In this document: positions 43,501 to 56,955 of the stretch, piece by piece
Numbering within the stretch: position 1 is the first letter of the stretch
Layout: the number at the start of each line of letters is the position of its first letter
NCBI GenBank assembly: GCA_037447605.1
Contig: CM074811.1
Location: 2,775,904-2,839,903, forward strand
Length of the DNA stretch: 64,000 nt
Origin: Zygnema circumcarinatum
Taxonomy: Eukaryota; Streptophyta; Zygnematophyceae; Zygnematales; Zygnemataceae
Direction of reading: 5' to 3'
Notes under the pieces: generated by a model
Databases searched by the model: none
Seen by the model: the letters and a program-made list of their open reading frames with translations, nothing else
Told to the model about the DNA's origin: nothing
Position numbers and translations under genes: made by a program

Positions 43501-46500
43501 AGCGAGTGTAGAGAAGGAGAAAGTGAATGAAGTCGGGTCGATACTCGCCAGAAGTCATTTTGCTTCAGAAGTGGTAGGAGGCAAAACAATTAGGGAATGT
43601 GAACCCGGCCATAGTGTTTGTGAGGGTGACTTAGTGCCTCAGCTCCGCCAGAACGGATTTGAAGTAGACCCGGAGAGAAGGAGACTAGATTTTTTTGACG
43701 AAAAGGACGTGAACGAGGGAACCGTTGAACATACATTAAGTGAAGGGCCTGCAGCGGACAGAGAAAAGGTGGAAGTGGATGCTGTCTTAATAAGTGAAGG
43801 AAAGAACGTGGTGGACGTGCAAGAGGTCCGAAGTCAGCAGCCGGGGTTTGAATCCATTAGTGAAGGACATACTACCGTAAACCTACAGTCTAATGAACTT
43901 GTTAAAGTGACAGTAGTGCCGGGTAAACATCATGAGGAGGTAGGTATGGATATCCAGCAGACTCTTGAATCAAAAAACATAGACAGCATTGACATCCAGG
44001 GAGCCTGCTCATTAGGGACTCCAGCGAGAGTCCATTCCATCGAAGTGGGTGTGGCAGAAGATTGGCATTACATGAGGGAAGGAACAAATGATGGAGTATT
44101 GGATTCTGAGCGACGGAGGGCCAGAGGTGTGAGGAGTGTTAGTTGGGGAGGGATAGAGGGGAGTGCAAGAAGAACACGACGACAGGTGAGAAACAAGGAA
44201 TTGGAAAAGGAAAGGGAGAGAGAGGAAGCTCAAAGGAGGGAGAATGAGCTGAAAACTTCTGTTGGAAGGGTACAAAAGGTACTCCAACCATTCATAACAC
44301 GAAGTGATGGGGTAGAGAACAGGCTGGAGATAGAGGCGAAAGAGATGAAACAGTATCCGTCAGGCACCACTCCCGCAGCTGTGCTTGAGCTGAATGGGAT
44401 AGATGCAGCTAGTAATCAGCAGAGGACTGAAAATGTGGACACTGAAGAGGCTGGCTTTAGATCTTCAACAGATCCTGGAGGATCTAGGGATATAATGAGC
44501 TTTAAGGTACAACATGATGAACGGAGCAGTCTAATGGGAGTTGCAGGATCTTTACTCGAAGCTTTTGCTGCTCAATCTGAAGTAGTTATCAGCAGAAAGA
44601 CTGCAACAGAAATCGCCAGTATTGACAAAAGGATCAGATATTCTGCGGACGAGAGGAGTCTCACTTGCACCGTGTACTTGGCAGAAATTTATATAAGCTT
44701 AGCTGCAACTGCTCATTCTGGAGAGCAAGACTCATTTCTAGAGAATGCTGCCTTTTGGTTAAATAAGTCAGTACAAGCTTTCGCGTCGCTAACTGCTTCG
44801 GCAGGAAGTGGTGCTTCGGAACAAGGAGGCGAAACAAATACCACTGATGAGCAGAGTTGCCCCTCAGTAATCAGCAAACCAGCAGTTGAAAATGACAAAA
44901 AACGGAAGTTCTCCGTTTCAGCAAGCGATGGGATCGACAAAAGTCAATCCGTAAAAAGGACAAGAGCAGCAATTGGAAATTTCGAGGCCTTGAGAGAGGA
45001 GCTTGGGCCTTGTACTGAACTTTTGTTTGGCAACTTCTGGCAAAGACAGGATTTAGATAGCACAAGGGCAACGGCGTGTCGAAATTCAATAGAGACAAGT
45101 AGGGAGATGCTACATGACTGGGAGATTTGGGCACGCTTTTACTGGGCTTATGGGTGCTGGAGCATTCTGATGGGAGAGAGGAAAACAGCAAAAAACCATT
45201 TTCAGCACTGCCTTGCAGTTCTTGAAAATGCGGATGCTAATTTTATGGCACTTCAGGCCACTTTTGCGACTTGTAACAAAGCAAAGCCTGACAAAGATGA
45301 GGTAGAGGCGATGGAAGGTGTCTCTGTTCCTGCCAAACAGTTGGATCGTTCAGAGGAGCAGAGTATCAACAATGGGAGTGAAGATCATGATGTGGCTCAT
45401 GTGGAAGGCCCATGGACAAGGACTGGTTTTTTGAACATGCATGAGGGGGGACTGGATTCTTTAGATTGTAGACCTAAACGGCTCTCAGTAATCCGCCTTG
45501 GAGCATGCCAGGTGGACAATGTCATCTCATATACTGCTGTACAGGGACAGCTGCTCTGCTTAGACATAGAGGAGTTAGTGGCCATAAAAGCTCCAGTTAT
45601 GCTGAATGAAGGAAAGCATCAGGAAATTGTGTCTTTGCTGACACCGGTGTTCTTTCCGGGAAGAGCAAGTAAGTTGCCAGCTTCCAGTCAAGCCCTGTTC
45701 ACAAGGGCTTCCGGACAGATGAGAAGACATCCCACGGGAAGAAAGCAGCTCTTGCAGGGATTGAAGCTGCTTGCCAAGGCATGCCTTCAACTGCAGATTC
45801 CAGATTGGCTGCTTGCCCTCGAATGCCATGAGCAGATTCTTTCGCAGCTTGTTACTCCTATGAAGGAGGAAGAGAGGGCAGAGGGAATAGAGAGCGAGAC
45901 GGCTAGGAGATGGACGCTTTGGACAGAAGCGCTGGGGAGAGAGAATGGTGGGTTTGCAGGACTGGCAAGATTTCAATCACGCAGGGAGGATGAGCGTAAA
46001 GTGGAGTTCAATGTAAAGAAGAGGATGGAAGTGGCACGTGCGGTCAATAGATTATGCTGTTGCACTCATAGTTTTTTCCAAAAGGTATGTTCCTTAATGA
46101 ATTTTGCACATTGTAAAGCCTAGCAATATGTTTAGGCATTTCAGTGGTTTATGGAGTGACATTTCTGTTCTGGTATTTTTATTCTCTTGTACTGATGAGT
46201 TACTTGCAGATGCATTACTTTAGTCTCTTCAGCCAAGGCAAATTGAGAAGTAGCCTCTTTTAAGTTTTTCTTCGTCCTTGAAAGGATGTCAATGATGAAT
46301 TGACAATTCCTACAACTTGACTGATTGGTCAAGCATAGCATGCTACTTATCTCAATAGGACGCCCACAGGTATGTAGCCTAGTATCGACACGTGTTTAGC
46401 CTAATGTATTCGAGTATATTAAGCATGTAAGGAGATTGATGATGCATACATACTGAGAAGGTGAATTCTTTTCCTGTGCAGGTTCATTCGGACGGTGACC

Positions 46501-49500
46501 AACACCTTTCTGTTTCGTTGATCAAAAGGTTGCAGGAGCTTTTGATGATTTCTATGGAAGTTGTGTCTGGAGAGCTAGAAAATCCTGACATTGGCAGAGA
46601 AGGTTCTTGCGGTAGTGAAAAGAGAGCAACGGCGATTTCTACACTGACGGATGCGGCTGTGACTTTCTGCCAACTGGAGCAGGCCAATGCCTCAGTTTCA
46701 GTAAAGGAGCAGGTGTGTGCATGAAACGTCCACGTTGACTTCCTGACCATTTCGAGGGGAGGGGGAGAGGGCGAGAGGGGGAGAGGGCGAGAGGGGGAGA
46801 GGGGAGAAGGAGAGTTGTGAGAGAGGGAGAAGGAGATATCTGAGAGAGGGAGAAGGAGAGATGTGAGAGGGGGAGAGTACCTAAGTAACCCTTGGGTTTG
46901 AGCAGGTTATGTCTTTTATTAGCCTGTCCTTTTTTAAACAGTGTTGAGGTTTTATCATCACGTATGGATGATTCCAAGTTGTTCAGTTGTACGAACAAGG
47001 AAAATTCTATGCCCATAAACTCTAAAAAGCTAACTCTAAAATTTAACGATTTTTTGCTTTCCACCAGGTGGACCTTTTGGAATCAATGCATTCTTTGCTG
47101 GCCCAGTGGGGGCTCTGCTGCTCTGCTCGCGGAAGCATGGTGGGACCGGGGGGTTTTCTTAAGAGCTGTGTCCGCTTTTTATCTTCTCTCAAGTGGAACA
47201 TGAAGGTGGAGAATATAGGAGCGAGTAATTTAGGAAGCGAGGTAGAGCAGCTGGAAACCAAGACACGGCCAAGGGGTAATGTGAATGTCGGTGAACCCAC
47301 TAGAGAGAGTTTCGCAACCGTAGAAGGGAATGTCGAGAATATGGATGATAGGGGGCCAGCAGGAGAGAAACTGCTGGAGAAAACAACAAATGTTGTGGAG
47401 GTAGAGGTTTTGGAAGGCTTCTGCCAGACAAGAACTGGAGCAGGTATAGAGATTGTGGAAGGCAGGAAGTGGGCACAGGATGATAGGGAAATGGTGCTTG
47501 AGGATCAGTTGGAAGAATGTGATAGAAAGAAACATAACCAAGGCAATCAAAATCTTGAAAGCTGGTGGGGTGAAGGCGTGGACAGAGATAATGTAGGCAG
47601 GGAAGGCAGAGAAGATAGTGAGGGAGTCAAAGCATCTTATAGACATAATATGATGAGCATGAGTGAAGAAAAGAAAAAGGGAAGGAGAAGGCGATCGGGG
47701 GGAAATGAAGCGGTGGATGAGGATCCTGAAGAAAGGCTGCAGGCTTTAATCTCGCAGAATTTAGGCCAGTGCTTTTATTGCCTCTATAAAATGAATCTGA
47801 CAGGCTCTGGGGAACTCACTAGTCCCGACGGATTAGAGGTGCATGATAATACCGGTGATCTCATCTGCAATACGAAAAAAGAAGCAGCTGAACTGCTCCA
47901 TTTTTTGTTACCATATACGCGGATGTGTTCGGTGAGTGTTACATTCGATCCGCCCGTACAGCTCGTAGCCGTAATATGTCATATCCGTCATTTGTAAGAT
48001 ATTGGGATGCTATTATGGATGTTCTACCTTGCTGTCTTTGCACTATCTCAACCTCCGTTGTACAGAATGATAGTTTTCGACCCCAATTTCGTGCCGTGGA
48101 AGTACTATTGAACCAAGCGAACTGGACTTACTTTTATTGGCAGTCTTCTTTGTGTCCTGTACGTATTAACGAAAGGTTGTTAATTCCCGAGCCTCCTCTA
48201 AGAAGCTCACTCAATGAGTAGTTTATGAGAAGCTTACCCCATTATGAGATTTCGTGTTTGGGCAGGAATATCACTTGAAGCGTCTTTCTCCCGTTTTCCG
48301 TAATATATATGCGTTTTTTTCCAATCCTCCATTCAAAGAGTCGTTGAATTTTATAGACTCGTATCTCAATGATGCTGATGTGGATGAAGAAGCCATGGCC
48401 ATTGGAGAATGTGATGTGTCTGAGCGGCCGAGAGGCCTTCAAGGGAAAGTTGGAAATTCAAATCATCCTTTGGATGGGCATGTTAGAGGATCGGATAATG
48501 GGGGCATAGCGACGACCATGAGAGAGGTGAATTTGAAGGAAATACCAGGCATGCATCTTGAAAGGCAAAGTGAGTTAAATCCAACGCAGGAAAATAACCA
48601 AATTCAAGAAGGCGAGGAGAGGAGGGCGCCGATTGTGGCGATTCCCGTCGCAGGTAGAGAGAGTGATGTGGGCGTAAGCCCGAGGGAGGAGACAGTTGAT
48701 ATGGCATCGGGTGGTAGAGGGCAACAATTAAACGGGGGGGTAGGAGAAAGAGAGGAAGGGATGACAGATGGTCCTATTGGCAGAGTCAAGGAGAGCATAG
48801 CTAGCGGTGAAACGTCGGCGTATAAGGAAGTGCATGAGAATCTCTACGATCTCGTTGCTCGTGTTGAGAATCTGAGCGTGTCAAGTGAACCTCCGGGCTT
48901 CATTCTGACAAAAGAAGGGGCTGCACGTGTGCAACACAATGCGGGCATATGCAAGTGGGTGCTATGTTGCCACCCGGAGAGATATGACATGTGGCGCAGC
49001 TTAGGACGAATTTACGACGAGGTATGTATTTTCTTCTCCTTCTTAAAGCCCCCGATTGTGTTGTGCTTTCATCTGTTTTGCAGCAACGGAAGGATCATGC
49101 ACCTAGGGGTGTGTATTTCCTTACAAATGTTTTGTTCTACATTTTCTACAATCTGGAAGGTCCAGCTTCTACCAGCTGAAGTTTTGCACGCTCGAGTTTT
49201 GCACTTCCCATCCTCTGCCTGCCGAAAACATTGGAGAGCAACACCTCATTATGTAAAGAGTCAATGCACAAGGGTTTCTGGCATGAATAATCTCTTGCTA
49301 AAGGACCACAAAGGTGGACTAAAATGAAATACCTTCACTGTCGGCGTTGTAGGAGGTGAATTTCCTATTGAACGATGGGAGCAAACAGATGAGTTGTGAG
49401 GATTGGCACATGGACAACTCCCTTTCAGCGCGCATTGTCAGCAGTCGCCGACGATCGCTACGAGCTTTTTTGCAAAGTCTGAAGTTAGCCCAAAACGACG

Positions 49501-52500
49501 AAGAAAAGGTAAGTCCTTTGCCTTTGGAAAGTGAAGGCCCAGAAGATTAGATGAAGCGATTGTGCATTCAATGCGAGAAGTGGGCTTCTTGTAGTGAGCA
49601 GAGACTTGTTGAAACTCTACTAGCGAGTTCGTGATGTTTTGGAAGATAATTGTGGTATGACGAATTTCTCTGATTTTTAGAAGCAGCTTCGTATGTGAAG
49701 ACGCTGAAGATGCTCTTTATGGCCCTTCTTGGCTACTGTATCAGCTCTCTTGTGAAAGTTTGAGCTCTTTTTTCATGTATGAGGACCTCACAATTCGACC
49801 TGCTACATTGTGCTTCCAGGGGGAGATCCACAACCTTCTCGCGTTTGTGTACTATGGTGCGATTCAAAATGTGGCCCCTATTTACAATCAACGGCATCTC
49901 TCTCCCTCTCGCGATGCAACTTGGCAGAGGATGTGCACGGAAGCTTTCCGTCATTTTACTGCTGCATGTGCTCTCAAGTAAGACAGCCTCTATTTAGAGG
50001 CCAAAAACTGCTGCAGCATTCTTCCCACGGGCATTGCATGCTACTTTCATGCTTACTTTACACAAACAAACAGCTCGTTTGGAAAGAGCCCATATGTTAA
50101 ACTTGCCGTTGATTCTTTTTTTTCAATTTTGGTTACTTAGTGAAGCAGTTTTCTTGCACGATAGTTGATAGTTTGGTTTTTTAGTTTGATTGACATCTGG
50201 CATGGTCTGATTGGTCTGCAGGCCTGATTGGATACAGCAGCTGTACTTGGGCAAGTTGTGTGAGAAAATGGGCCGCCCTCCAGCAGCAGCTTTTGAGCAT
50301 TATCGAATGTCAATAGAGCTCTATCCATTGGGAGTGGACAATCTTTATCGCCTTCATGCATCGCGCTTGAAGCTGCTTTGCCGGAAAAAGTCAAAAATGC
50401 CTCTGGAAGACATTCAGGTGGGCAGTAGTGGGCTTAGATGGTTTTCTGGTCGTATGAAATTTTGTGCCAGTCTGTTATGTCTACTTCGCTCAATATCTTT
50501 AGCTATTAAAGCACTTTGTTTTAGAATAAAGATCGTAGCTCTGCTTTTTTGCTTTGAGAGTGATAGACTCTCAAACGAGAGAGTGGCCTGCTTTTCCTGA
50601 GCTTCAAGTTGGAGCTAGATGGCCTTACCTTTCTGCAGCTCTATATGATCATATGGTATCAACTGTGATCAACACTCAGACATATTGAGGTTGAAAATGA
50701 TTTTATGTTTGGGTGGAACTTTTGGAGTATGTGTTGTTTCAGATATTGGCAAGACACTCGTTCTTTCCTGAGACAGCACGCAGAGTGGAAAATCTTCTTC
50801 ATGCGTCGATTCAGGACAAACTTCGACATCGTACAACTCTACAAGCAGATGCAGTGGGAATTGATGACAGACAAACAATCATGAGAGAGGTGAACGAAGG
50901 AGTAATGCATAAGGAAAGTTCAGACCTTCAAGTGGAGCACATTGGAGAGCAAGAACATCGAGTGAGAGAAAGTGAATTACAAGCAGAAAATAACCATGTA
51001 ATGAGGGAATCCATGGAGAAACAAAGAGAAAACCGTCAAACTGAAAGGAACGAAACGGAGAGGAAGGACATCCCAATGGAGCCAGAAATGCAGGAAAACA
51101 CTGAAAGTGATCAAGGCCATTATTCACAGATGCAGAGAGATAGGGATGCGGGAGAGTGGAGGGAGGAGATCGGTACGGATGAATCTACGGTGCAGGAGGC
51201 TTGGTCTCTCCTCTTTGGTGACTGTTTTTCTGCAATAAGGTCCTGCTTTGAGGGAGAACTTAAACACTTTCATAAAGCTCGATACTGTTTGGCTCGAGCA
51301 CTCGTGGCTCGAGGAGGAGCAGGAGATTTGGAGCAGGCAAAAGAGGAGCTTGGGTTTTGCTTCAAGATGGCTAAGTCTGGTTTTGGTATCAACATGTGGG
51401 AGATTGATCACTTCAGAGGAAAGAGCAGGTGAGCCTGGGATACTAATAGACAGTAATCTCCATATGTCTAGATTATGGAATGGAGGGGCTTTTTGCTCTA
51501 CTCCATTTCCAGCTTGACAGCTACGGAACTTCAGATTCTCCTTCTCCTCCTCCTGATAGCCCTCCCGCTCTCCCTCTATATCTCCCTTCACTGATGCACT
51601 ACCTTCACCTAAAAAGATACAAAATCCGCTGCAAGCTTTGATGCCCATGTGTGCTGTATGGAATCAGGGAAACTGTTAAGGCGTGTTGCTTGCCCAAAAT
51701 TGAAACCAAATCAAACCACACCAAACCAAACCAAACCAAACCAAATCAAAAGCTTCAATTCTGACAGATGATTCCATCTCTATGTGGCTGTTGCAGACGC
51801 AAGATTGAGGTTGCCATGCGACAGGGTTCCGGAACTGGCCAAAAGCGCGTGTATGAAGTTGGAATGCGAGAAATATCGCGTAAGTTTGTGAGCTGTTTGC
51901 GGAAGTATTTACTATTCTACATCGAGCTTTGCGAGAAAAATAGAGATCTCGTCACACTAGAACGAGCTTGTACTGTCATTCACAACGACCGAAAGGTGCC
52001 TCCCTCTTTTCTTCAGATGTTAAGTTGTGCTAGTTAGCCCCTCAGCTCCAATGAATCTCACCTTTGCTCATGTTTGTATTCATTTCGACTTATGTTAGTG
52101 CTGCTCAACAGGATTTTCACGTTTCTGCATCGCGGCTTTGACGTTGGTTTCTAACACTTTTGTTGGTAGGTATACCACAGAGTCTCATTTGTCTGCTAAT
52201 TTAGGAGTTAGGTGAACCCTTCATAGTGACACCTTTTTTTTGGCTTTCTTTGCAGTTTTCACGTTTCTTGCGAGATGTGGCTGTCCTTTCTTTGGGTCGC
52301 TACATTTGGGCACTCGTTTCTGGTATCAACAGAACGGTCAGATTCAAAAAAGGGCAGCAAATACACAAATCGATTGCAAGCAGGCCAACGGAAGAGAGGC
52401 CGGTTACAGGAGAAGGAGAAAGCAAAGAAAATTCGGAGTTTTTGGATGAGGAGACTGCTAAGGCTCGCATGGCTTCCTTGAATGCTTTGTTTGAAGTGGT

Positions 52501-55500
52501 GGTGGAGCATATTGTGACGTGGAATGAGACAGTTAAGAAAGGGCTAAAGGAGGCTCAAGTGGCAGACCAACCCGAAGTTTCACCTGAATACATTCAGAGG
52601 TGAGGATGATTTTGTCATTTTGTTTGAATTGCAAATCTCTATGAAGAGAGATTTTTTTAAATGAGGTGCTATGTTTGGGGCAGGCTGTTCATTCGGATAA
52701 CGAGTAGGTTTGCTACACTAGACGAAGGCAGATTTGGTTTATCGTCTACCATAAATTGCTCTGTCATTCAATTTTAGCGAAATCAAGGTTTTCAGACTGG
52801 ATTTGAAGGAGCGCCGAATGCTATGCACATAATGCATTGAATATGTCCTTTATGTCATGTTCAGTTTTGCCATCACTGCTGTCTGCTTATCGAAGGCCTG
52901 TGTTTATGTGAGGTGAAGTGAATTTCCAACTTCATAGTAGTTCTTTAAGCTGGTTTGGCGATGTCAAGGCACACTTTTGCCAGAAGGACGAAGGTCGGTC
53001 TTGCAGATCATAAACTTTTGACGATAAACCACTGTACTAAACGTTGTCCAAATGGGCTTACTTTCTGCCTCCCGTGGATTTGTATGCAGCTATATTTTGG
53101 CTTATCTTGAATCTCTCACAGCAGCAACAGATTTGGCAGGTCTAGCACGGGCAATGGCTGTGGTTCGTCGACGAATTTCGCGTTCCTCAAAGTATGCCGG
53201 ACACCATATGAGTGCTCTCATTCGTGTACTGCTTTCAAGTTGGAGCCGCGCTCTTGCTGATGCCATTGCTGTTATATCCGAAAACAACACTGCGGAAGAA
53301 AGAATGAGTACACATCTACCGACTTTGGAGAGGCCTGACATCACAAAAGAGCTTGAGCAGCCGAACGCGAGCACTGTTCAAAACATTGTTTCTTGTTTGG
53401 GACCAAGCAGTGCCTCAAATGTGATAAAGTTGATTCCTCCTGTTCTACACCCCCCACCGGAAAGAGAAGGGATGAAACTTAGTAGGTGTAGTTATGAACC
53501 CGTTACAAGCGCGAACTTGCCCTTGAAAGTCCTTGTTGAGGACCCTCCAATCTCAACTTCACCTTCACCTTCACCTGCAGCCCCCTTCACTGGAGAGGGG
53601 TACAGTCAGCCTGAAGGTCCCTTGCTACGATTGGAGTTGGAGCTCGATGATGAACCAGAAATCTCACCTCTGCCAAGTCTTGATCTCGAGAACGCAGAGG
53701 TAACGAAGCTTCAATCTACAACTATGGAGCCAAATATTCAACAAGTTTTCGACCAAGAGAAGATCAGCACACTATCAGAGAATGCTGTTCCTTGCCCTTC
53801 CTCTACAGAAGAGGTTGATCGCTCGTCCCCTCTCCTGTCCTCTGCCACAGCTAGTGACTTGCATCCAATAGAACAAGAAGCATCGACGCAGAATCCAACC
53901 ATGTCGATAGGAGAAGTCACAAGAACACTTGGAGCTGTAGTCGGAAGCTCGGCTAAAAATACGACAGATGACCAGCCTAGTCATGCAGTCTCAGGACTTG
54001 TTTCAGTTCATCACGAAGAAGCAAGAGTGCTGCTGAATTTCGCAGAAGAACTTTATAGGGAGAGTGCAACTGGACTTGGGAGTGGATTTGGGTCCTCAGA
54101 AGCGAGGAGTGGGCCTCTGAACTTCATTCCTGGCGTAGATGTGCAGCCGTTAAGATCTGGGATTTTGGGACGTGCTTTAAATAAGGAACCATGTGCGGAA
54201 AGTACTGGTCTTCTTGAAAAGGAGAAGGAAGAACGGGGAAAGGAGGGGACAGGGGATGCTTTGGGGGTAGGAGATGCAGTGCCTGATCCAGAAAAGCTGC
54301 TTGTATTAGCCTTTAGACTTGTGCATGGCAGAGACCCGTCGCAGGCTGATCTGGAAAAGATACAAGGAGAGCAGCCAAAGGTAACTTCTCTCATTTGTAT
54401 CTTCGTGTTTCTATCCACACTTGTGAGCACTGAAGATGAACCTTGTCCCAACAGAAAGTAAAACAGCATCCTGAACCTGTTTTTTTCCTTTTTTTGTTCT
54501 TGCTTCTCTATCTATCTTCCAAGAGACCACAAATTAGAGGAAATTGTATGACTTTGGTTGGTTATACCTGTTCTGCCTTACGGTATGTAGTTGCTGATGA
54601 ACTCTTTTGTGTGCAGAAACCGAAACGAGGACGACCGCGTGGGAGTTGTATTGCTCCGGGACTGGCCTCCACCAAATCAGCTCCTTTGAAAAAGGTGATT
54701 TCTGGGAGCAAAGAGACAAATCTACTGGAAGTAGAGATTCCATGTGCAGTCATTGATGAGTTACAAGGTCAGCAAAAAATCCCAAAAGTTCGAAAGGTCA
54801 GTAAACTGCCAAGAAAGCGAAAGGCAGAAGGGCCAGAGAAAGAAAAGAAGTTGAGAGCAACCAAAAAAAGCAACTGGGTTGAGGTTTGGAGACGGACAGA
54901 AAGCGATGTTGGGGGGGCTCACCCTCTTGCACCCGACAACTCACAGGCTATTCAGAAAGAAAAGATTAACGAAGTCCCAAGTGTTGGGGCTGCTAATGCC
55001 ACTGAATCTGCAAGCAGAGATGGAACTGTCCTAGAGCATGGGGAAGAAGGAAAAGGCTTGGATGTACCGACCCACAAAGGGAACAAAGAATCTGAGCTCC
55101 TTTGTCTGCTAGCTTTGCCAAGCACTGCAGCCGCTTCTCGGCATCCTTCTTCTACACAGGGTGAAATTTTGGAGACCTTGGGAATGTCGACTCCTGCATG
55201 CGAAGTCCCGAACGGCCAATCCTTGGAAGTTGGTTTACCCGCTGTCAGGCAAACAGCAACTTCTCTGGTAATTGATGAAGAAAGCAATGACCAAAGCCCT
55301 GCAACTCCCTTCCATGAATCTCTTGTTCAAGAGGTACGAGTTCAAGTCCTTTCGAATCAAGACATCGCCGTATCTGCTGCCAGAGAAGCCGATCTTGCTT
55401 TGGTATCCAGTGACAATGCTCAGCTGCAGGGAGGGAAAACTGTGGAACCTGGGGCTGAATCGAAATTTTCAGACTTTCGTGAGGAGAATGTAAAATCTGA

Positions 55501-56236
55501 AGTGGTGGAGGCGGGCTTGGGAGCATCTCCGTCAGAGATTCGGAAAGTCAAAGTGACTCGGAGAAGGCGTGGAAAGGGGGAACTTCCTTTGAAGAGAATA
55601 AGAGTCAGTAAGTCGAAAACCCATGCTTTCGATTGGGAGGCTGTCCCTGTCGTACAACAACTTGCCGCTCCTGTTGTGAAGGAGAGTGGGAGTGACTGTA
55701 TGAAGTCTATTGCAGGTGAAGGGGTGGGCAATGAAGAAGGACGAAGGCAGGCATTTCATTCGTCAGAAGAATTCATATCTTCTCACTCAACAAATGTAGG
55801 ACGGGCTTGTGATTCAGAAATGGCAGTTGAGATAGAGGATGGATTGGCACAGGCTGAAGATGGGGGAAAGACGAACTATTCAGGAAAAAGAGCTGTCAGG
55901 CTTGCAGCAGAGGCAGAATGCCTACTAAGACCGAGCAGTTCAGGGTTGATCAGGGCTTTGCCCTCTATTGGAGAAAATGCGAAGGAGAAGCTTCCATTGA
56001 GAGCACATGTTCTCACCACAGGGGAGACAAATATTGCAGTTAACAGCATCATTATCTCACGCCCTTTAACAACGAGCGGTGCATCGGAGACTGTTGGGAG
56101 AGAGCAGCCGAGACTCCGTGATGAGCAAGCACTCGGAAAGCAAGGAGCAGCGGTAGTCAAGGAACCTACACTCCCATCTTCTGTGGGCATTGCAGCGCGA
56201 AATGATGTCATCATTATGTTGCCAGACTCCGATTAA
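40559..56236 (+). CDS. CABIN1: CABIN1-like TPR protein, HIRA histone-chaperone complex subunit
   Basis: Seventeen exons join in frame to 3,438 aa: 40559-40561, 40838-40912, 41146-41265, 41488-41528, 41877-42088, 42720-46084, 46482-46712, 47068-47931, 48266-49021, 49353-49508, 49820-49977, 50222-50417, 50743-51428, 51797-51995, 52256-52599, 53090-54380 and 54617-56236. The N-terminus SIAAINDEAVANRWEPLAPT and the TPR segments (ALKNLGEIFRQRGAVHSDDS, then LHRLGIQACQ-like helices) match plant CABIN1. Later blocks also match: QCFYCLYKMNL, EVNFLLNDGSK, ATWQRMCTEAFRHF, LYLGKLCEKMG and YRLHASRLKLL. The last exon has an AT-hook-like KRGRPRG and Lys/Arg clusters, fitting nuclear DNA contact. CABIN1 works with HIRA and UBN to deposit histone H3.3. 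The protein is much longer than plant or animal relatives because exons 6, 8, 9, 13, 16 and 17 contain acidic, polar, low-complexity inserts. The first coding exon is only the ATG, and intron 3 begins with GC. Confidence 0.9.
46745..46880 (+). repeat. GA-rich minisatellite in a CABIN1 intron
   Basis: Imperfect tandem GGGGGAGAGGGCGAGA units followed by GAGAGGGAGAAGGAGA units, about 135 bp, in the intron between exons 7 and 8. Confidence 0.8.
51700..51752 (+). repeat. CCAAA minisatellite in a CABIN1 intron
   Basis: Tandem AAACC-type pentamers with a few AAATC variants, about 50 bp, lying 45 bp before the acceptor of exon 14. Confidence 0.85.
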
Positions 56237-56844
56237 CTGAGCGATTGGTTCGATTCGCTTATCAAGAAGTGAAAAACTTTGTTTAAAGGTGAGGGGTAGG
56301 CGTGAACCAAATTCGACTCTTTGGGGTGCGTACTCACTCTGGAGGGCTCAACTTGTTCCTGACTTGCCTATGATATGTTGTTGATGTGAGCAGGACTAGG
56401 ACGGTCTGCACGTTGTGAATAATAAGAGCTAGAGAGGTAGAGGCGAATAAGAAACACCTGCTGAAATACCACTACCAACGTCAAGCGGGACTCGTGAAAA
56501 TGTGCCCTTGCCAGAGAGTGAAAAAGGGAGGGCTGGGGGTTGGGACTGTGTTTTGGGTAGGGGGGGGGGGGGCTGTGGCACTGTTTTTGCTGAGTTAATT
56601 AGAGTGCGATTAGTGTAAATTTGCTTTGGTTGGGTACACCTGTGCAGGATATTGTTAAGTACCCAACCTGTGCAGGATATTGTTAAAAGGCCTCGTAACC
56701 TGGTTGTTCATTGTGTATAAGCGATTCTTTCCTTTGAACTTGAGAACCGGAAGAGTGAATGAAATCAGATGTGCAGTTGCATGGCGTCGGGTGTGGCTGT
56801 GAGTAATCACCTAAATGCTTTCCGCTCTCAGCTTTTTTCTTTTT

Positions 56845-56955
56845 GTGCTTAGGTCCTTTTGCGATCAGTTCCTCGTGGTTCCCCATGCTGATTTTGTCCA
56901 TGTACATTTGATGGCATCATCGCCATCCTGAGATCAATGCCACAACCTTTTCCCT
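56845..56955 (-). repeat. Dispersed repeat, reversed fragment
   Basis: Read on the minus strand, this contains GGCATTGATCTCA, GGATGGCGATGATGCCATCA, AATGTACATGGACAAAATCA and CACGAGGAACTGATCGCAAA. These correspond to the central part of copies A and B (about 29195-29290). Confidence 0.75.

Noticed and set aside
48064-48160. Possible CABIN1 exon after TTGTACAG
   Set aside because: The flanking exons (ending 47931 and starting 48266) already join in phase 0 at a position matching plant CABIN1, so this is intron.
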